DNA of 25,159 bases from a virus. The position numbers and the translations under genes are program-made. A model generated the notes under the pieces. That model was not told the origin of the DNA and made no database searches. It worked only from the letters and a program-made list of their open reading frames with translations. The stretch is taken from positions 1-25,159 of the IMG/VR virus record IMGVR_UViG_3300028646_000013; one strand, given 5' to 3'. Shown in pieces: positions 7,150-15,342 of this stretch. Position 1 is the first letter of the stretch, and each line of letters starts with the position of its first letter.

Positions 7150-8649
7150 TTATTTTCGAAACCATTTAGATATCCAGCGTTCAAGAGTGGGAAAACAATC
7201 GTCAACTGAAGTGTCTAAAATTCCGACTTCATCTTCCCCGATTGCATTTATATAAGCGTTTAACCTTGCTTCGGAATGTTCGCTAAAATACAAAGAATAC
7301 ACATCAAAAAAATCAATAATCAAACTTCTATCCTTTGAAGCGGTTGTTCCTAAAACACGCCCCTTCTTCTGAATAGTGTTGGCATCTTCAAGACCACCAT
7401 CGACATTTATCAATACTTCAACCTCGCTTACCGTAACCCCCTTCTTGAATATCCCCGACGCCAATAAAAATCCTCCGCTTTCTTTCAAGAAGTTATTCTT
7501 TGCTTCTTCACGTTCTTCGCTTTTAGTGCCACCGTGTATGAACTTAATGCCGCTCGCTTTAGAAATATTTTTGCCATGGTCTATATTCTGAAATAAAATC
7601 AATGTTTTCAGGTTTAACCTTTTCAAAATGTCAATAACGTGAAACAACGTGTTATTGCGTATCACATTCTCAAATATTATCTTTTTGCGGTATTCATTAT
7701 AATCTGTATTATCTTCCATCTCCGACCCGTAATCCACTTGATTGTGGTCCAATAAAAGCATAAACACCTTATAATCGCTCAATACCTTTCGGTCTCTTAA
7801 AGTGGATTCTTTAATGGTATACACAACTCCGCCAGACCAAGCTTGAAGTTTTAAATTTTGAATAAATGAATTGGTTCTGTACGGAGTAGCTGAAAGACAA
7901 AGTAAATAATCAATCTTATGGCATTTCTTATAAATAGATAATCTTGTGTCTGAGCAGTTGTCATGTATCTCGTCCACGCAAAGAAATTTCAAATACTTTA
8001 AATACTCCAACATCTTTTTCTTTTTTGCCTTATCTCGGCATCTAGGCGATACGGCTTGTTGGATAGTTTGTATCATGGCCACTGTAACCAAATAGTTTGT
8101 GTCGACCTTTCCTGAACGTATCTCTCCAATTTCTATGCCCCCATACGGTTCAAAAAATTCCTTTATATCTCCAACCGCTTGACTGAACAAAACATCGGTG
8201 TCAACCACAAATAAAAACTTGTCTGTTGGGTTATTTGCGTTGAATATACGTATTATTTCGGAAGCAATGAATGTTTTACCACCTCTTGTTGGAACTACAA
8301 TTATACCGAAATGTTTTTCAAAGAATGCCTTAACAGCTTCGGATTGATGGTCATATTTCCCAAACATACGAGAATCAATAATTGTATCCGCTGGAAGTTC
8401 AAATTCATAATTGTATAAAACATACGTTATATCATTTTCGTTCAAATAAGCTTCCAATACGCTTAGCATACCAATCTTGAATGTATAAATACGCTTATCA
8501 AACATTTCGCTGTACTTCTTAGCGGCGTATGGGTCTGGGTTCTTAAACGATAGTGCTTTCCCCACATGCTTCAACCCAATCTTAGTAGATTTAGCAAAAC
8601 TGAACTCAAAATTATTTATTCTCTCAATAGATACAACAGGTTGTTTCAT
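7150..8649 (-). CDS. uvsW: SF2 DNA helicase, UvsW-like
   Basis: ATP-dependent DExH helicase that probably remodels replication forks and recombination intermediates, as T4 UvsW (503 residues) does. Motifs appear in order along 499 residues: a YDHQ motif with Q102, P-loop PTRGGKT (120-126), DEIH box (226-229), LSATPYR (252-258), then the second RecA domain with ILFQNIDHGKNI (351-362), FIHGG, GFLLASGIFKKGVTV (393-407) and motif VI QKKGRVLG (427-434). The N-terminal 95 residues form the small beta-rich domain in front of the helicase core that UvsW also has. It is the first gene of the replication operon, preceded by 288 nt without genes. The ATG at 8649 has only an A/T-rich leader, no Shine-Dalgarno sequence. 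Another SF2 family (RadD-like) is possible but fits length and context less well. Confidence 0.88.
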   Translation of the reverse strand: MKQPVVSIERINNFEFSFAKSTKIGLKHVGKALSFKNPDPYAAKKYSEMFDKRIYTFKIGMLSVLEAYLNENDITYVLYNYEFELPADTIIDSRMFGKYDHQSEAVKAFFEKHFGIIVVPTRGGKTFIASEIIRIFNANNPTDKFLFVVDTDVLFSQAVGDIKEFFEPYGGIEIGEIRSGKVDTNYLVTVAMIQTIQQAVSPRCRDKAKKKKMLEYLKYLKFLCVDEIHDNCSDTRLSIYKKCHKIDYLLCLSATPYRTNSFIQNLKLQAWSGGVVYTIKESTLRDRKVLSDYKVFMLLLDHNQVDYGSEMEDNTDYNEYRKKIIFENVIRNNTLFHVIDILKRLNLKTLILFQNIDHGKNISKASGIKFIHGGTKSEEREEAKNNFLKESGGFLLASGIFKKGVTVSEVEVLINVDGGLEDANTIQKKGRVLGTTASKDRSLIIDFFDVYSLYFSEHSEARLNAYINAIGEDEVGILDTSVDDCFPTLERWISKWFRK

Positions 8650-8684
8650 TTCTTAATATTTTACAGGAGAAAGGATAAAGAAGA

Positions 8685-8754
8685 AGACCACCCCCTCTCC
8701 CCTCTTTGGGTTACTTTACAGTATGAAAGTCGTGAGTTGTTAATAGACCACCCC
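8685..8754. repeat. direct 10-nt repeat AGACCACCCC, 60 nt apart
   Basis: Two identical copies lie at 8685-8694 and 8745-8754 in the only long gene-free stretch. C-rich words like this are rare in such AT-rich DNA. They could be protein-binding sites, part of a phage promoter, or leader RNA structure; no function can be read from the sequence. Confidence 0.5.
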
Positions 8755-8888
8755 TTGTTCAGACCGAAACAGAGCTCACACGTTAGTCTTAAACTTTGAA
8801 CGGAAAATGCCGATTTAAAAGCATTCTAAGCAATCTTGAAAGCTCTTTCATATAAGTAATTGAACCCATATAGAAAGTTTATTAACAA

Positions 8889-8917
8889 AAAGAGCGGGCA
8901 TAAATAGCTCGCTCTTT
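8889..8917 (-). terminator. rho-independent terminator of the structural block
   Basis: On the minus strand AAAGAGCGAGC (8917-8907) pairs with GCCCGCTCTTT (8899-8889) with one mismatch, around a 7-nt loop, and continues as a short U-tract. It starts about 20 nt after the stop of the last structural gene. Its stem core resembles that of the terminator at 1949-1975 (AAGAGCG/CGCTCTT in both). Confidence 0.8.
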
Positions 8918-8937
8918 AGATGCATTAAGTAATCAAG

Positions 8938-9753
8938 TTATACGAGGTTGGTGCCGTCCCAAATGTAACTTGCATTATTATAAATATAAATTGTTCCTTC
9001 AGATGGAGTTACACCTGAATCAAAAACATAATCTCCATCAGGTTGTATTATTGTGTGAATCTTACTGTCTGTCGTTGAAAAATATTTATCACCTAGAACC
9101 AACAAGCGAGGATCGGGCAAATCTCCATTTATTGATAAAAGTCTAACCGAAGGATTTGAATAACCTAAAAATGGCTGTGTTTCCCAACCTTGAAAAATTC
9201 TTGAATAAAATCCGTTATTTGAAAAGTTTGGATCTCCTTTTACCGAAACTATTTCTCCTAATGAAATGGATAACCCGTCAATTCCAATAGGTGCGGCAGA
9301 ATCGGCATTCATTACAGATTTTAAGTTATAGGTCTTTCGTACATTCAAAACTCTTGTGTAATTGTTAGTTTGATTAACAACCGTAACGCTTGTCGCGAAT
9401 ACCTTTGATTCCCAATATTTAGTATTCCACATTAATATTACAATCGCTCCAGAAGTATCTGTAGTTGTTACAGTTATCTTTGATCCGTTGGCGTCATAAA
9501 AATTAGCAAATTCAACTGAACTTCCTTTGTCGACTCCGGATATATAACTAACACGTGAATTATCGGGTTGTATTGGAACCGTACTAGCTGTAGCGAAACC
9601 AGTCAAAGCTGATTGTGTGGCTAACTCTAATCCCCTTACATAATCCAGCAAACTCAATGCATAAGCTTGTTCACTTGCCGGAGTTATTTCAGTTCCAACC
9701 GCTCTTCCTAAAAGAGCAGATATTATCAAATCTTTAGTATCGTTATATCCCAT
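8938..9753 (-). CDS. probable tail fibre or baseplate-associated structural protein
   Basis: This is the last gene of the structural block. A frame extends to 9816, but its first 21 codons run back into the previous gene; ATG at 9753 (MGYNDTKDL...) leaves a 13-nt gap and gives 271 residues, so I prefer it. The N-terminus DLIISALLGRAVGTEITPAS followed by EQAYALSLLDYVRGLEL resembles the conserved head of tail/fibre proteins in Bacteroidota phages, recalled from general family knowledge. The rest is beta-rich with Gly, Ser, Thr and Asn (TVTTTDTSGAIVILMW, VRLLSINGDLPDPRLLVLGD), ending GTIYIYNNASYIWDGTNLV, a pattern common at fibre or head-domain ends. No enzyme motif is visible. It is followed directly by the terminator. 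Confidence 0.65.
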   Translation of the reverse strand: MGYNDTKDLIISALLGRAVGTEITPASEQAYALSLLDYVRGLELATQSALTGFATASTVPIQPDNSRVSYISGVDKGSSVEFANFYDANGSKITVTTTDTSGAIVILMWNTKYWESKVFATSVTVVNQTNNYTRVLNVRKTYNLKSVMNADSAAPIGIDGLSISLGEIVSVKGDPNFSNNGFYSRIFQGWETQPFLGYSNPSVRLLSINGDLPDPRLLVLGDKYFSTTDSKIHTIIQPDGDYVFDSGVTPSEGTIYIYNNASYIWDGTNLV

Positions 9754-9766
9754 GATTATTTTTTGT

Positions 9767-10666
9767 TTAAGAATAAGATTCTTGTTGGTAATCTTTATTA
9801 AAATTTTCAGTTTCAATCAAATCGTATTCTAAAACGAATTCAACTTCTTCGGAAGTGTTATTTATCGTTTTAGCCTTATATTCAGCAAACAAAGTTTCAT
9901 CGGTTTTGTTGCTGCTTTTTTTAATTATACGTTGTATCCAAAGACCAATAGCGCTTCCTGACAAAAATGGCTCATCTTCGTTAGTTAAAGCAACAGTATT
10001 ATCGGCTTTGTTTTGATACGTACCGTCAAACTGCAGTACTAACTCACCGTCTGTTATAAAAGAGCACACCTCGGGCACTGATACTACCGCTTCGTCAGTT
10101 CTTTCTATCCTAAGAGTATCATCGGTTAGACGCTTAACCGTATATTCGGTATCTTCAAGAGCCGAATCAATTGCGCTATATGTTCCGTATAATCCTTCAA
10201 AAGATACTTCGCACATTATATCAAATGGGTATAATACAAATGTTTCTCCAACAGCTGCTGGTTTTTCTATCTTTATATTTACCCCCGCTCTAAAAAATGA
10301 AGCTGAACAAAACTCGGCTTGGATAGGCTCTTGATATCTATTTGCTATTTTCTCCATGAATAAATCAGGTCCAACCGAAACGGCTGCCACTCTAAACTCG
10401 GCCAAGTTTGTATCGTCTCCAATAATTTTTAAAGTAACATTTTTTACAGGAAATTCAAACTTATTTATCAAACAAATTCCAACGACTTCTTTTTGTCTTT
10501 TCTCTAAAGTCAAAGAAGATATCAAATCAAATATCCCATTAACCGCGGCATTTGGAACTGGCGAAGAAGAAACAAATCCGCCCAAGCTTCTCATAGGATC
10601 ATTTTGAAGAAAATCACCTCCTGATTTTACGAGTGAAGAGGATGAACCTGTTAAGTATATCATCAT
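9767..10666 (-). CDS. probable virion (tail/baseplate) structural protein
   Basis: The 299-residue protein begins MMIYLTGSSSSLVKSGGDFL, followed by a Pro/Asn/Ser-rich segment and then a long beta-rich body (EVVGICLINKFEFPVKNVTL, FVLYPFDIMCEVSFEGLYGT). I do not recognise a named family. No catalytic motif, signal peptide or membrane helix is apparent, and its place among tail genes suggests a virion component near the baseplate or fibres. ATG occurs at both 10666 and 10663; either leaves a gap of only a few nucleotides from the upstream stop at 10671. Confidence 0.6.
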   Translation of the reverse strand: MMIYLTGSSSSLVKSGGDFLQNDPMRSLGGFVSSSPVPNAAVNGIFDLISSLTLEKRQKEVVGICLINKFEFPVKNVTLKIIGDDTNLAEFRVAAVSVGPDLFMEKIANRYQEPIQAEFCSASFFRAGVNIKIEKPAAVGETFVLYPFDIMCEVSFEGLYGTYSAIDSALEDTEYTVKRLTDDTLRIERTDEAVVSVPEVCSFITDGELVLQFDGTYQNKADNTVALTNEDEPFLSGSAIGLWIQRIIKKSSNKTDETLFAEYKAKTINNTSEEVEFVLEYDLIETENFNKDYQQESYS

Positions 10667-10670
10667 AATA

Positions 10671-12023
10671 TTAAGAGTATTGACGAGTTGTTATTATCTT
10701 GTTTACAGATATATTAAAAGAAGAGTTGGATAATAATTCATTATCACTCAATAAGTTTTTAAAGTTAGCAACGCAAAATTTTTGCAGTATTGTTCTTACA
10801 TCGCCAATTAATCTATACCGTAATGATATTTCGCTTTGTCCGTAATTTACTGGTATTAGAATACGATTGTAAATGTTATCAATATTCATTTTGAAATACA
10901 TTGGACATATTTGATCTGAAACTAAGACCTCAACTTCAATCTCATTGAAATTTGGTATAATAACGAAATCGTTTTCCAAATCAGATATAAACGAATTATC
11001 CATATCCGGAACCGACAGATCTTTATTAGAATTTGAAGTTATTGCCGCTCTTTCCATATTGGATCGGTTTAACAAAGTCCAACCTGAAAACAAATTATCG
11101 GGGATGTCTCCTGTTCCTAAAAAGTTACAACTGCCTGTTATTCTGAAAGTATTGTTTGTTGAAAGCGGAAAGAAAGAAAAGGAAGAAATCTTATACCCAT
11201 GTTCAATTGATATAGATAATTGTTGATCATGATATAAAGAAGTTGAAAGCAAACTTACTATCGGGTTAATGGTTGAATTTGAAGAAACAACTTTGTCAAA
11301 TACGGATAACCATCTCAAATCATTTATTTCCAAAACTCCATTTTGGTATTCTGTTTTTGTTAGAAAGTATTGGTTTTCAGCTAATATAGGTTCAACTTCA
11401 GAAATTAATTCTATTATGTCGCATGAGTCATATTCGTATATCAAATCATCGTCATTCACTGGTTGTGCTCCTGGAGTAAAAGTGCCGACAACGCCGTAAT
11501 TCAGATTATTTTCAGGAGCAAAAGATCCACTCAATATCGCTGAAGTGTCTGATATTACCTTCAAAACTTCATAATCGCTTACATTTAAGTTGGACGATAA
11601 ACGCACTTTGTTGGGGAAATTATTTCCACCGCGAAGCACTTCAGTGAATTTTGTTCCAACGCCTGTCAAAGAGCCATTTGTTGTAACGCCGACCGAACCG
11701 ACCTCAAAGTTTGTTGTTTTATATTGTGCAACGAACCAATGTTTGAACCCGTCTTCAGGTATGGTTACATCTAATGGATTTGATAACGTTATTACATTCA
11801 ATTTGGAATCTATAGCTATACCAGGATTAAATGTTATGGAGTTCAGGCTTCCAGTTTTTTTAGAAGCTTTTAGATAAGTGTTTTTAGCGTCTTTTACTAC
11901 GCCGAAAGATTTTACTATTGCTCCTATAATTTTCAAGTACCCTTCTTCTTTCATAAAACTTTGAAGCTTGTTTAATTCACAAACTTCAAGGAACAAATCA
12001 GGGCTTATTTTTATTCTTGACAT
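10671..12023 (-). CDS. probable baseplate or fibre-connecting structural protein
   Basis: This 450-residue protein has a helical start (1-55, SPDLFLEVCELNKLQSFMKE), then SITFNPGIAIDSKLNVITLS, a pattern seen in phage baseplate and fibre-anchor proteins. Residues 107-185 carry a motif common in such proteins: a G-V-G-T-K-F-T-E-V-L turn, then VRLSSN and VLKVISDTSAILSGSF, that is the 'GTGTxF ... EVxxIxSDTxxTL' unit. The C-terminal half is beta-rich with no enzyme motif. It lies in the late structural block, 28 nt after its upstream neighbour. Baseplate periphery or fibre network is the likeliest location; the exact homologue is not recognised. Confidence 0.62.
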   Translation of the reverse strand: MSRIKISPDLFLEVCELNKLQSFMKEEGYLKIIGAIVKSFGVVKDAKNTYLKASKKTGSLNSITFNPGIAIDSKLNVITLSNPLDVTIPEDGFKHWFVAQYKTTNFEVGSVGVTTNGSLTGVGTKFTEVLRGGNNFPNKVRLSSNLNVSDYEVLKVISDTSAILSGSFAPENNLNYGVVGTFTPGAQPVNDDDLIYEYDSCDIIELISEVEPILAENQYFLTKTEYQNGVLEINDLRWLSVFDKVVSSNSTINPIVSLLSTSLYHDQQLSISIEHGYKISSFSFFPLSTNNTFRITGSCNFLGTGDIPDNLFSGWTLLNRSNMERAAITSNSNKDLSVPDMDNSFISDLENDFVIIPNFNEIEVEVLVSDQICPMYFKMNIDNIYNRILIPVNYGQSEISLRYRLIGDVRTILQKFCVANFKNLLSDNELLSNSSFNISVNKIITTRQYS

Positions 12024-12051
12024 ATCTTCAAATCTTTCTTATTAATACTTG

Positions 12052-13398
12052 TTAAATGTATATTGTTATGTTGTTCAAATTATATGGCAACAGATATTTG
12101 TTTGCTAAATACGTTATTTGCTCATTGGTTTTGCCTTTATTGTTATTCTTAGCATATATGTAGAACAAATTATAAGATTGCACAAACCCATCGCTTTTAG
12201 CATTGGTGTCGCCGCCTTTAAGCGGAAGTATATTAGTACCTAAAACTAGCGGTCTAACTTTGTAATTCCATATAGAGACAGCACCTCCGTCATTACTTCG
12301 CATTTGTATAATAGGGTAAATAAATTTAACAAATTTGTTATTGAAATATAAATTATTACCAATATTAAGATTGTTAACGTAATTATCTTTGTTTTCACTC
12401 GAGTAACAATGAATGATACCCCTTACATTATACCAAACGTCATTTCTGAAATTAGTTAAAGGAGTTTCAAAAAACAAATCTGTTATAGCGTCACCGTTAG
12501 GAGTTATAAACGCATCCACTAATTTGTTTTTCAAATTATCAAATCCCTCAACTCCAAAAATTAATTTACTATCAGCGGAAGCATTTATCAATTTGAAGCT
12601 GAATGTGATCTCATAATCTATGGAGCTACTTGCTTTCATTAAATGATCTGAAGCATCGTCTGAATCTAAAGATCTTCCTATGCCGCAGCTTCCTGGGTTT
12701 GATGATAATAATAATACTTTTCTATCATCAACTGTTATTATGTTAGAATAACTAACTTCTGAAATAAAATAATTATTAAAATCTACAAAATCTTTTGTAT
12801 TTTCTTTTGTTTTGTTTAAAGAATTAATTCCATTGACTCCTCGGTACATTGGAGAACTATTACCCACGCACCACCCCATTTTAGTTTTTGGAATTTTTGA
12901 ATTCAACAGTTCATCATTTGGTTTTGAATTCAACAACCTTCTAAACTCTCCGTCAACTGGCATAACCTTTGAAACTCCATACGGTTCCCCGACGCCCTTA
13001 AAGATCAAAGAAGTTCCCCGTTTTCGTATTTCGTCGTATAAATGAGAAGACAAATATTGAAGATTTTCCAAATTAGCGTTAGACTCATCAATAAACAAAT
13101 TATTTTGCCTAACATTTTCTTTCATCAATTCAAAATCAGTATTGAAATTTTCGAACCTTTTAGAAAATCGTATAATCAATGCAAAAAATTTAGCGACTGA
13201 ATAAAACAAGGCGAGATAATCAGAGTCTTCCTCTTCGTCTCGATTATCTCCCCTTGTAATGTAGTTAGGTATTATTCCTCTAAAATATAACTTCTTCAAA
13301 AGATTAGAACTTATAACTTCTGTCAATGGATCATTGAGTATATCTTTAAATATACTGTAATTTGTTACATTAAACTCATCAACTTTAGGTACAGCCAT
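12052..13398 (-). CDS. probable baseplate-fibre adaptor with C-terminal jelly-roll-like domain
   Basis: The 448-residue protein has a conserved-looking helical N-domain: LLKKLYFRGIIPNYITRGDN, DSDYLALFYSVAKFFALIIR, then NFNTDFELMKENVRQNNLFI and YLSSHLYDEIRKRGTSLIFK (about 30-135). This arrangement is found next to baseplate-J genes in phages of Bacteroidota. Residues about 235-400 look like a beta-sandwich (SIDYEITFSFKLINASADSK, VWYNVRGIIHCYSSENKDNY, FVKFIYPIIQMRS), resembling carbohydrate-binding folds, so surface binding is possible. No catalytic residues stand out. The start at ATG 13398 leaves 5 nt after the upstream stop. I cannot name a family with confidence. Confidence 0.55.
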   Translation of the reverse strand: MAVPKVDEFNVTNYSIFKDILNDPLTEVISSNLLKKLYFRGIIPNYITRGDNRDEEEDSDYLALFYSVAKFFALIIRFSKRFENFNTDFELMKENVRQNNLFIDESNANLENLQYLSSHLYDEIRKRGTSLIFKGVGEPYGVSKVMPVDGEFRRLLNSKPNDELLNSKIPKTKMGWCVGNSSPMYRGVNGINSLNKTKENTKDFVDFNNYFISEVSYSNIITVDDRKVLLLSSNPGSCGIGRSLDSDDASDHLMKASSSIDYEITFSFKLINASADSKLIFGVEGFDNLKNKLVDAFITPNGDAITDLFFETPLTNFRNDVWYNVRGIIHCYSSENKDNYVNNLNIGNNLYFNNKFVKFIYPIIQMRSNDGGAVSIWNYKVRPLVLGTNILPLKGGDTNAKSDGFVQSYNLFYIYAKNNNKGKTNEQITYLANKYLLPYNLNNITIYI

Positions 13399-13403
13399 GA
13401 TTT

Positions 13404-13916
13404 TTATTTTTTTCTCTTCGGTTTATCTATTTTTGATTCAGTCTTGTTGGGTTCTTTTTTGGCCCAATTTTTTGCGTTAAAAAAGAATGATAATACCGCT
13501 GATTCATCAACACCAAATTCAATTGGGATAATGTGTTGTTTGTCACCAACTGTAATGGCTTGAACTAACTGCGTTTTGTCAATTACTTCAAGAACAATGT
13601 CACGATTTTCATGCATTGATTCATCATACACTAATCGCAATTTTTCATGCGCTTCTTTTTCCTCTTTTGAAAGCAAAGATAAAGCAAGTTTCAAATCGTA
13701 GTTTTCTTTCCCTTCGGCTAATTTAAAAGCTTTTTCTTCTAATTCAACTAGTTCGGGGTCTGTACATTTATCTATCAGTGATACCTCTCGAGATAATATC
13801 TCGAAATTTGATAAAAGACCCAGATTAAGATGAACATTCTTAATTTTGTTCGTCTTGCAATAATTGAGAAGGCTTTGTACATTTTGTTGTACGATTTTAA
13901 TTTCTATTAGTTCCAT
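13404..13916 (-). CDS. hypothetical protein in the tail-fibre cluster
   Basis: I do not recognise this 170-residue protein. Residues 55-105 are highly charged and likely form a coiled coil or helical hairpin (PELVELEEKAFKLAEGKENY, LLSKEEKEAHEKLRLVYDES). The N-terminus (IEIKIVQQNVQSLLNYC) and residues 107-150 could form a small beta-alpha domain. The tail is very basic and Lys-rich (KKEPNKTESKIDKPKRKK). It sits between a small conserved-looking protein and the probable adaptor, so a fibre assembly or chaperone role is conceivable but unproved. Confidence 0.65.
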   Translation of the reverse strand: MELIEIKIVQQNVQSLLNYCKTNKIKNVHLNLGLLSNFEILSREVSLIDKCTDPELVELEEKAFKLAEGKENYDLKLALSLLSKEEKEAHEKLRLVYDESMHENRDIVLEVIDKTQLVQAITVGDKQHIIPIEFGVDESAVLSFFFNAKNWAKKEPNKTESKIDKPKRKK

Positions 13917-13921
13917 TTTTC

Positions 13922-14263
13922 TTATTCAGCGATGATTGTACAATCGCTATACTCCGGTAATGTTAATAAATATGTTTCGCAATTTGTTTTTAAATCCCCA
14001 GAAGCAAAGTAAGTTTCAAACGGATTAATCTGTTCAGGGGTTGGCATAGGTGGGATAGTATAATTCATTCCTTGACCTACTGAATAGTATTTGTCTGGGA
14101 GAATCGTTCCTAATCCCGCATCTTTAACTTCCTTATTTAAGTAAGTTTTTACATTGAAATTTACCGTCTTATTCGTGAAGTCGATATTAGCGTTACTTAC
14201 TTCAATGTAAGCTGCATCGGTGATGACTCCGTTCTTGAAGTCAATTGCTTTTTTGAGTGACAT
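13922..14263 (-). CDS. small conserved-type phage tail protein, function unknown
   Basis: A frame extends up to 14320, but its first 19 codons overlap the previous gene; ATG at 14263 (MSLKKAIDFKNGVITDAAYI) leaves 19 nt after that gene and gives 113 residues, which I prefer. The opening, 'KAIDFKNGVITDAAYIEVSN' followed by NFNVKTYLNKEVKDAG, looks like a small beta-rich protein often found near phage tail fibres, whose usual pattern is a short antiparallel sheet then a charged helix. No enzyme motif or signal peptide is visible. It may be a structural or assembly protein of the fibre complex. Confidence 0.68.
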   Translation of the reverse strand: MSLKKAIDFKNGVITDAAYIEVSNANIDFTNKTVNFNVKTYLNKEVKDAGLGTILPDKYYSVGQGMNYTIPPMPTPEQINPFETYFASGDLKTNCETYLLTLPEYSDCTIIAE

Positions 14264-14282
14264 AATTTTTTTATTTATTAAA

Positions 14283-15341
14283 TTAGTATTGCATTGTATA
14301 AACAAATCTGTAAAAGTCACCCCCTGTTAGCGATGGTAAGGACGGTGAGTTGTATGTAGTATTGAATGAAATGTTTTCATTAATTAAGTTTCCTGCTTCC
14401 AAGTATGAAGGCTCACTATTTATGTCTGTTGCATAGGTATTTGTAAAGGCAATCGAATTATCGCTATTTTTATAAACTGTTAATTTAATATTAACTAAGT
14501 TATAAGAATAAGTTAATACACCTGTTAGTTTTGCAGCCTGATAAACTTGCCCAGCATTTAAAACGGCTGTTCCAGTTTTACTTATTTTTTTAGAATCAAC
14601 AGACTGTAAACCACTAAATGCAAATGAGTAAGTATTTACACCTGCTGCTGCAATTACTACATATTTCGTTGCAACATTTTCATCACAATTTAAAGAATAC
14701 ATCATTTGAGTAACTGAACTATTCCAAGCATTTATAATTGTACCTGTTATAAATGCTGTAATAACTACTGACCCCGAAGAAGTAACTAAATCACAGTCGC
14801 CAATTCCTACCACATTGCCACCTGCTACGATTGTAGTTGTTGCTGTTTTGAATTGCATTTGTGTACCTAAGTCTGTGGTTTTTTGAATACAGACACCTAA
14901 ATATTTTACACCAAATAAATCAGTTAAAGATACATTATCACTTGCCACATTTGAATCAATAATCTTAACCTGTAGTCCGCCTTGCCCTGTTGTTATTGAT
15001 ACTGGTATTTGTAAAGAATAAGGCTGTATTGCCTGATGATTATATCCTCTAAAATCCCCCAGTCGGTAAGGGCTTGTAGCACCGCCAAAAGGCTTATTAT
15101 AAATAAATGTTGAGAGTAATAAGCCATCTGAATTGCTATCTGTTGATGGTATTGTTAACCCATAATTCACAGATTGAATTTGAGCTAATGTAATACCTGT
15201 GATTGTAGGGTATGAAACAGGCTTATATTTAGCCCATTTGTTTACATTTTCACTGATACACAATAGCCCTATATTGTGACTTCCTAACCCAATTGCCTGA
15301 CCTACTACAGTAGTACTAATATTTGTTGTTCCTATACTCAT
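14283..15341 (-). CDS. probable tail-fibre-associated or receptor-binding protein
   Basis: The 352-residue protein lies 1 nt after the tail fibre gene stop and is beta-rich, Gly/Ser/Thr/Asn-rich and low in charge, as fibre tips and adhesins are. The segment SPYRLGDFRGYNHQAIQPYS (about 99-118) is a motif I associate with fibre-linked proteins of Bacteroidota phages. Repeated VTSSGSVVITAF and LTGVLTYSYNLVNIKLTVYK strands suggest beta-sandwich or beta-helix folds in the second half. No enzymatic motif is seen. Position directly downstream of an S74 fibre suggests a fibre tip, a chaperone, or a second host-binding protein. Confidence 0.6.
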   Translation of the reverse strand: MSIGTTNISTTVVGQAIGLGSHNIGLLCISENVNKWAKYKPVSYPTITGITLAQIQSVNYGLTIPSTDSNSDGLLLSTFIYNKPFGGATSPYRLGDFRGYNHQAIQPYSLQIPVSITTGQGGLQVKIIDSNVASDNVSLTDLFGVKYLGVCIQKTTDLGTQMQFKTATTTIVAGGNVVGIGDCDLVTSSGSVVITAFITGTIINAWNSSVTQMMYSLNCDENVATKYVVIAAAGVNTYSFAFSGLQSVDSKKISKTGTAVLNAGQVYQAAKLTGVLTYSYNLVNIKLTVYKNSDNSIAFTNTYATDINSEPSYLEAGNLINENISFNTTYNSPSLPSLTGGDFYRFVYTMQY

Positions 15342-15342
15342 T

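Larger units (their letters stand above)
8650..8937. other. gene-free leader between the structural and replication blocks
   Basis: These 288 nt hold the terminator at 8889-8917 and the presumed start of the replication operon transcript, but no convincing gene. On the minus strand there are two G-rich patches sharing GGGGTGGTCT (8754-8745 and 8694-8685), exactly 60 nt apart, the second preceded by GAGGGGAGAG. A weak hairpin (ACTTT/AAAGT) sits between them. No TAnnTTTG element is present, so expression may rely on a phage-specific promoter or on read-through. A 26-codon minus-strand frame (8789-8869) is too short and unsupported to call. Confidence 0.55.

Noticed and set aside
677-8649. An anti-phage defence or anti-defence island
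   Set aside because: Every recognisable gene here fits replication, nucleotide metabolism or transcription; the unknown genes show no toxin, nuclease or known inhibitor motif.
8566-8799. A 77-codon plus-strand frame spanning the gene-free stretch
   Set aside because: It begins inside the SF2 helicase gene on the opposite strand, has no family resemblance and no promoter or ribosome site.
8789-8869. A 26-codon minus-strand frame (MGSITYMKEL...) in the gene-free stretch
   Set aside because: Too short for support by sequence alone, with no ribosome site and no recognisable product.
8650-8880. Possible tRNA or small structured RNA
   Set aside because: Neither strand folds into a cloverleaf with acceptor, anticodon and T arms; GGTTCAATTAC superficially resembles a T loop but has no matching stem.
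9754-9816. Upstream start for the last structural gene
   Set aside because: It adds a Lys/Ile-rich stretch read from the end of the preceding gene; MGYNDTKDL at 9753 gives normal spacing.
14264-14320. Upstream start for the 113-residue gene
   Set aside because: It would overlap the preceding gene by 38 nt and add a segment unlike the family opening MSLKKAIDFKNGV.
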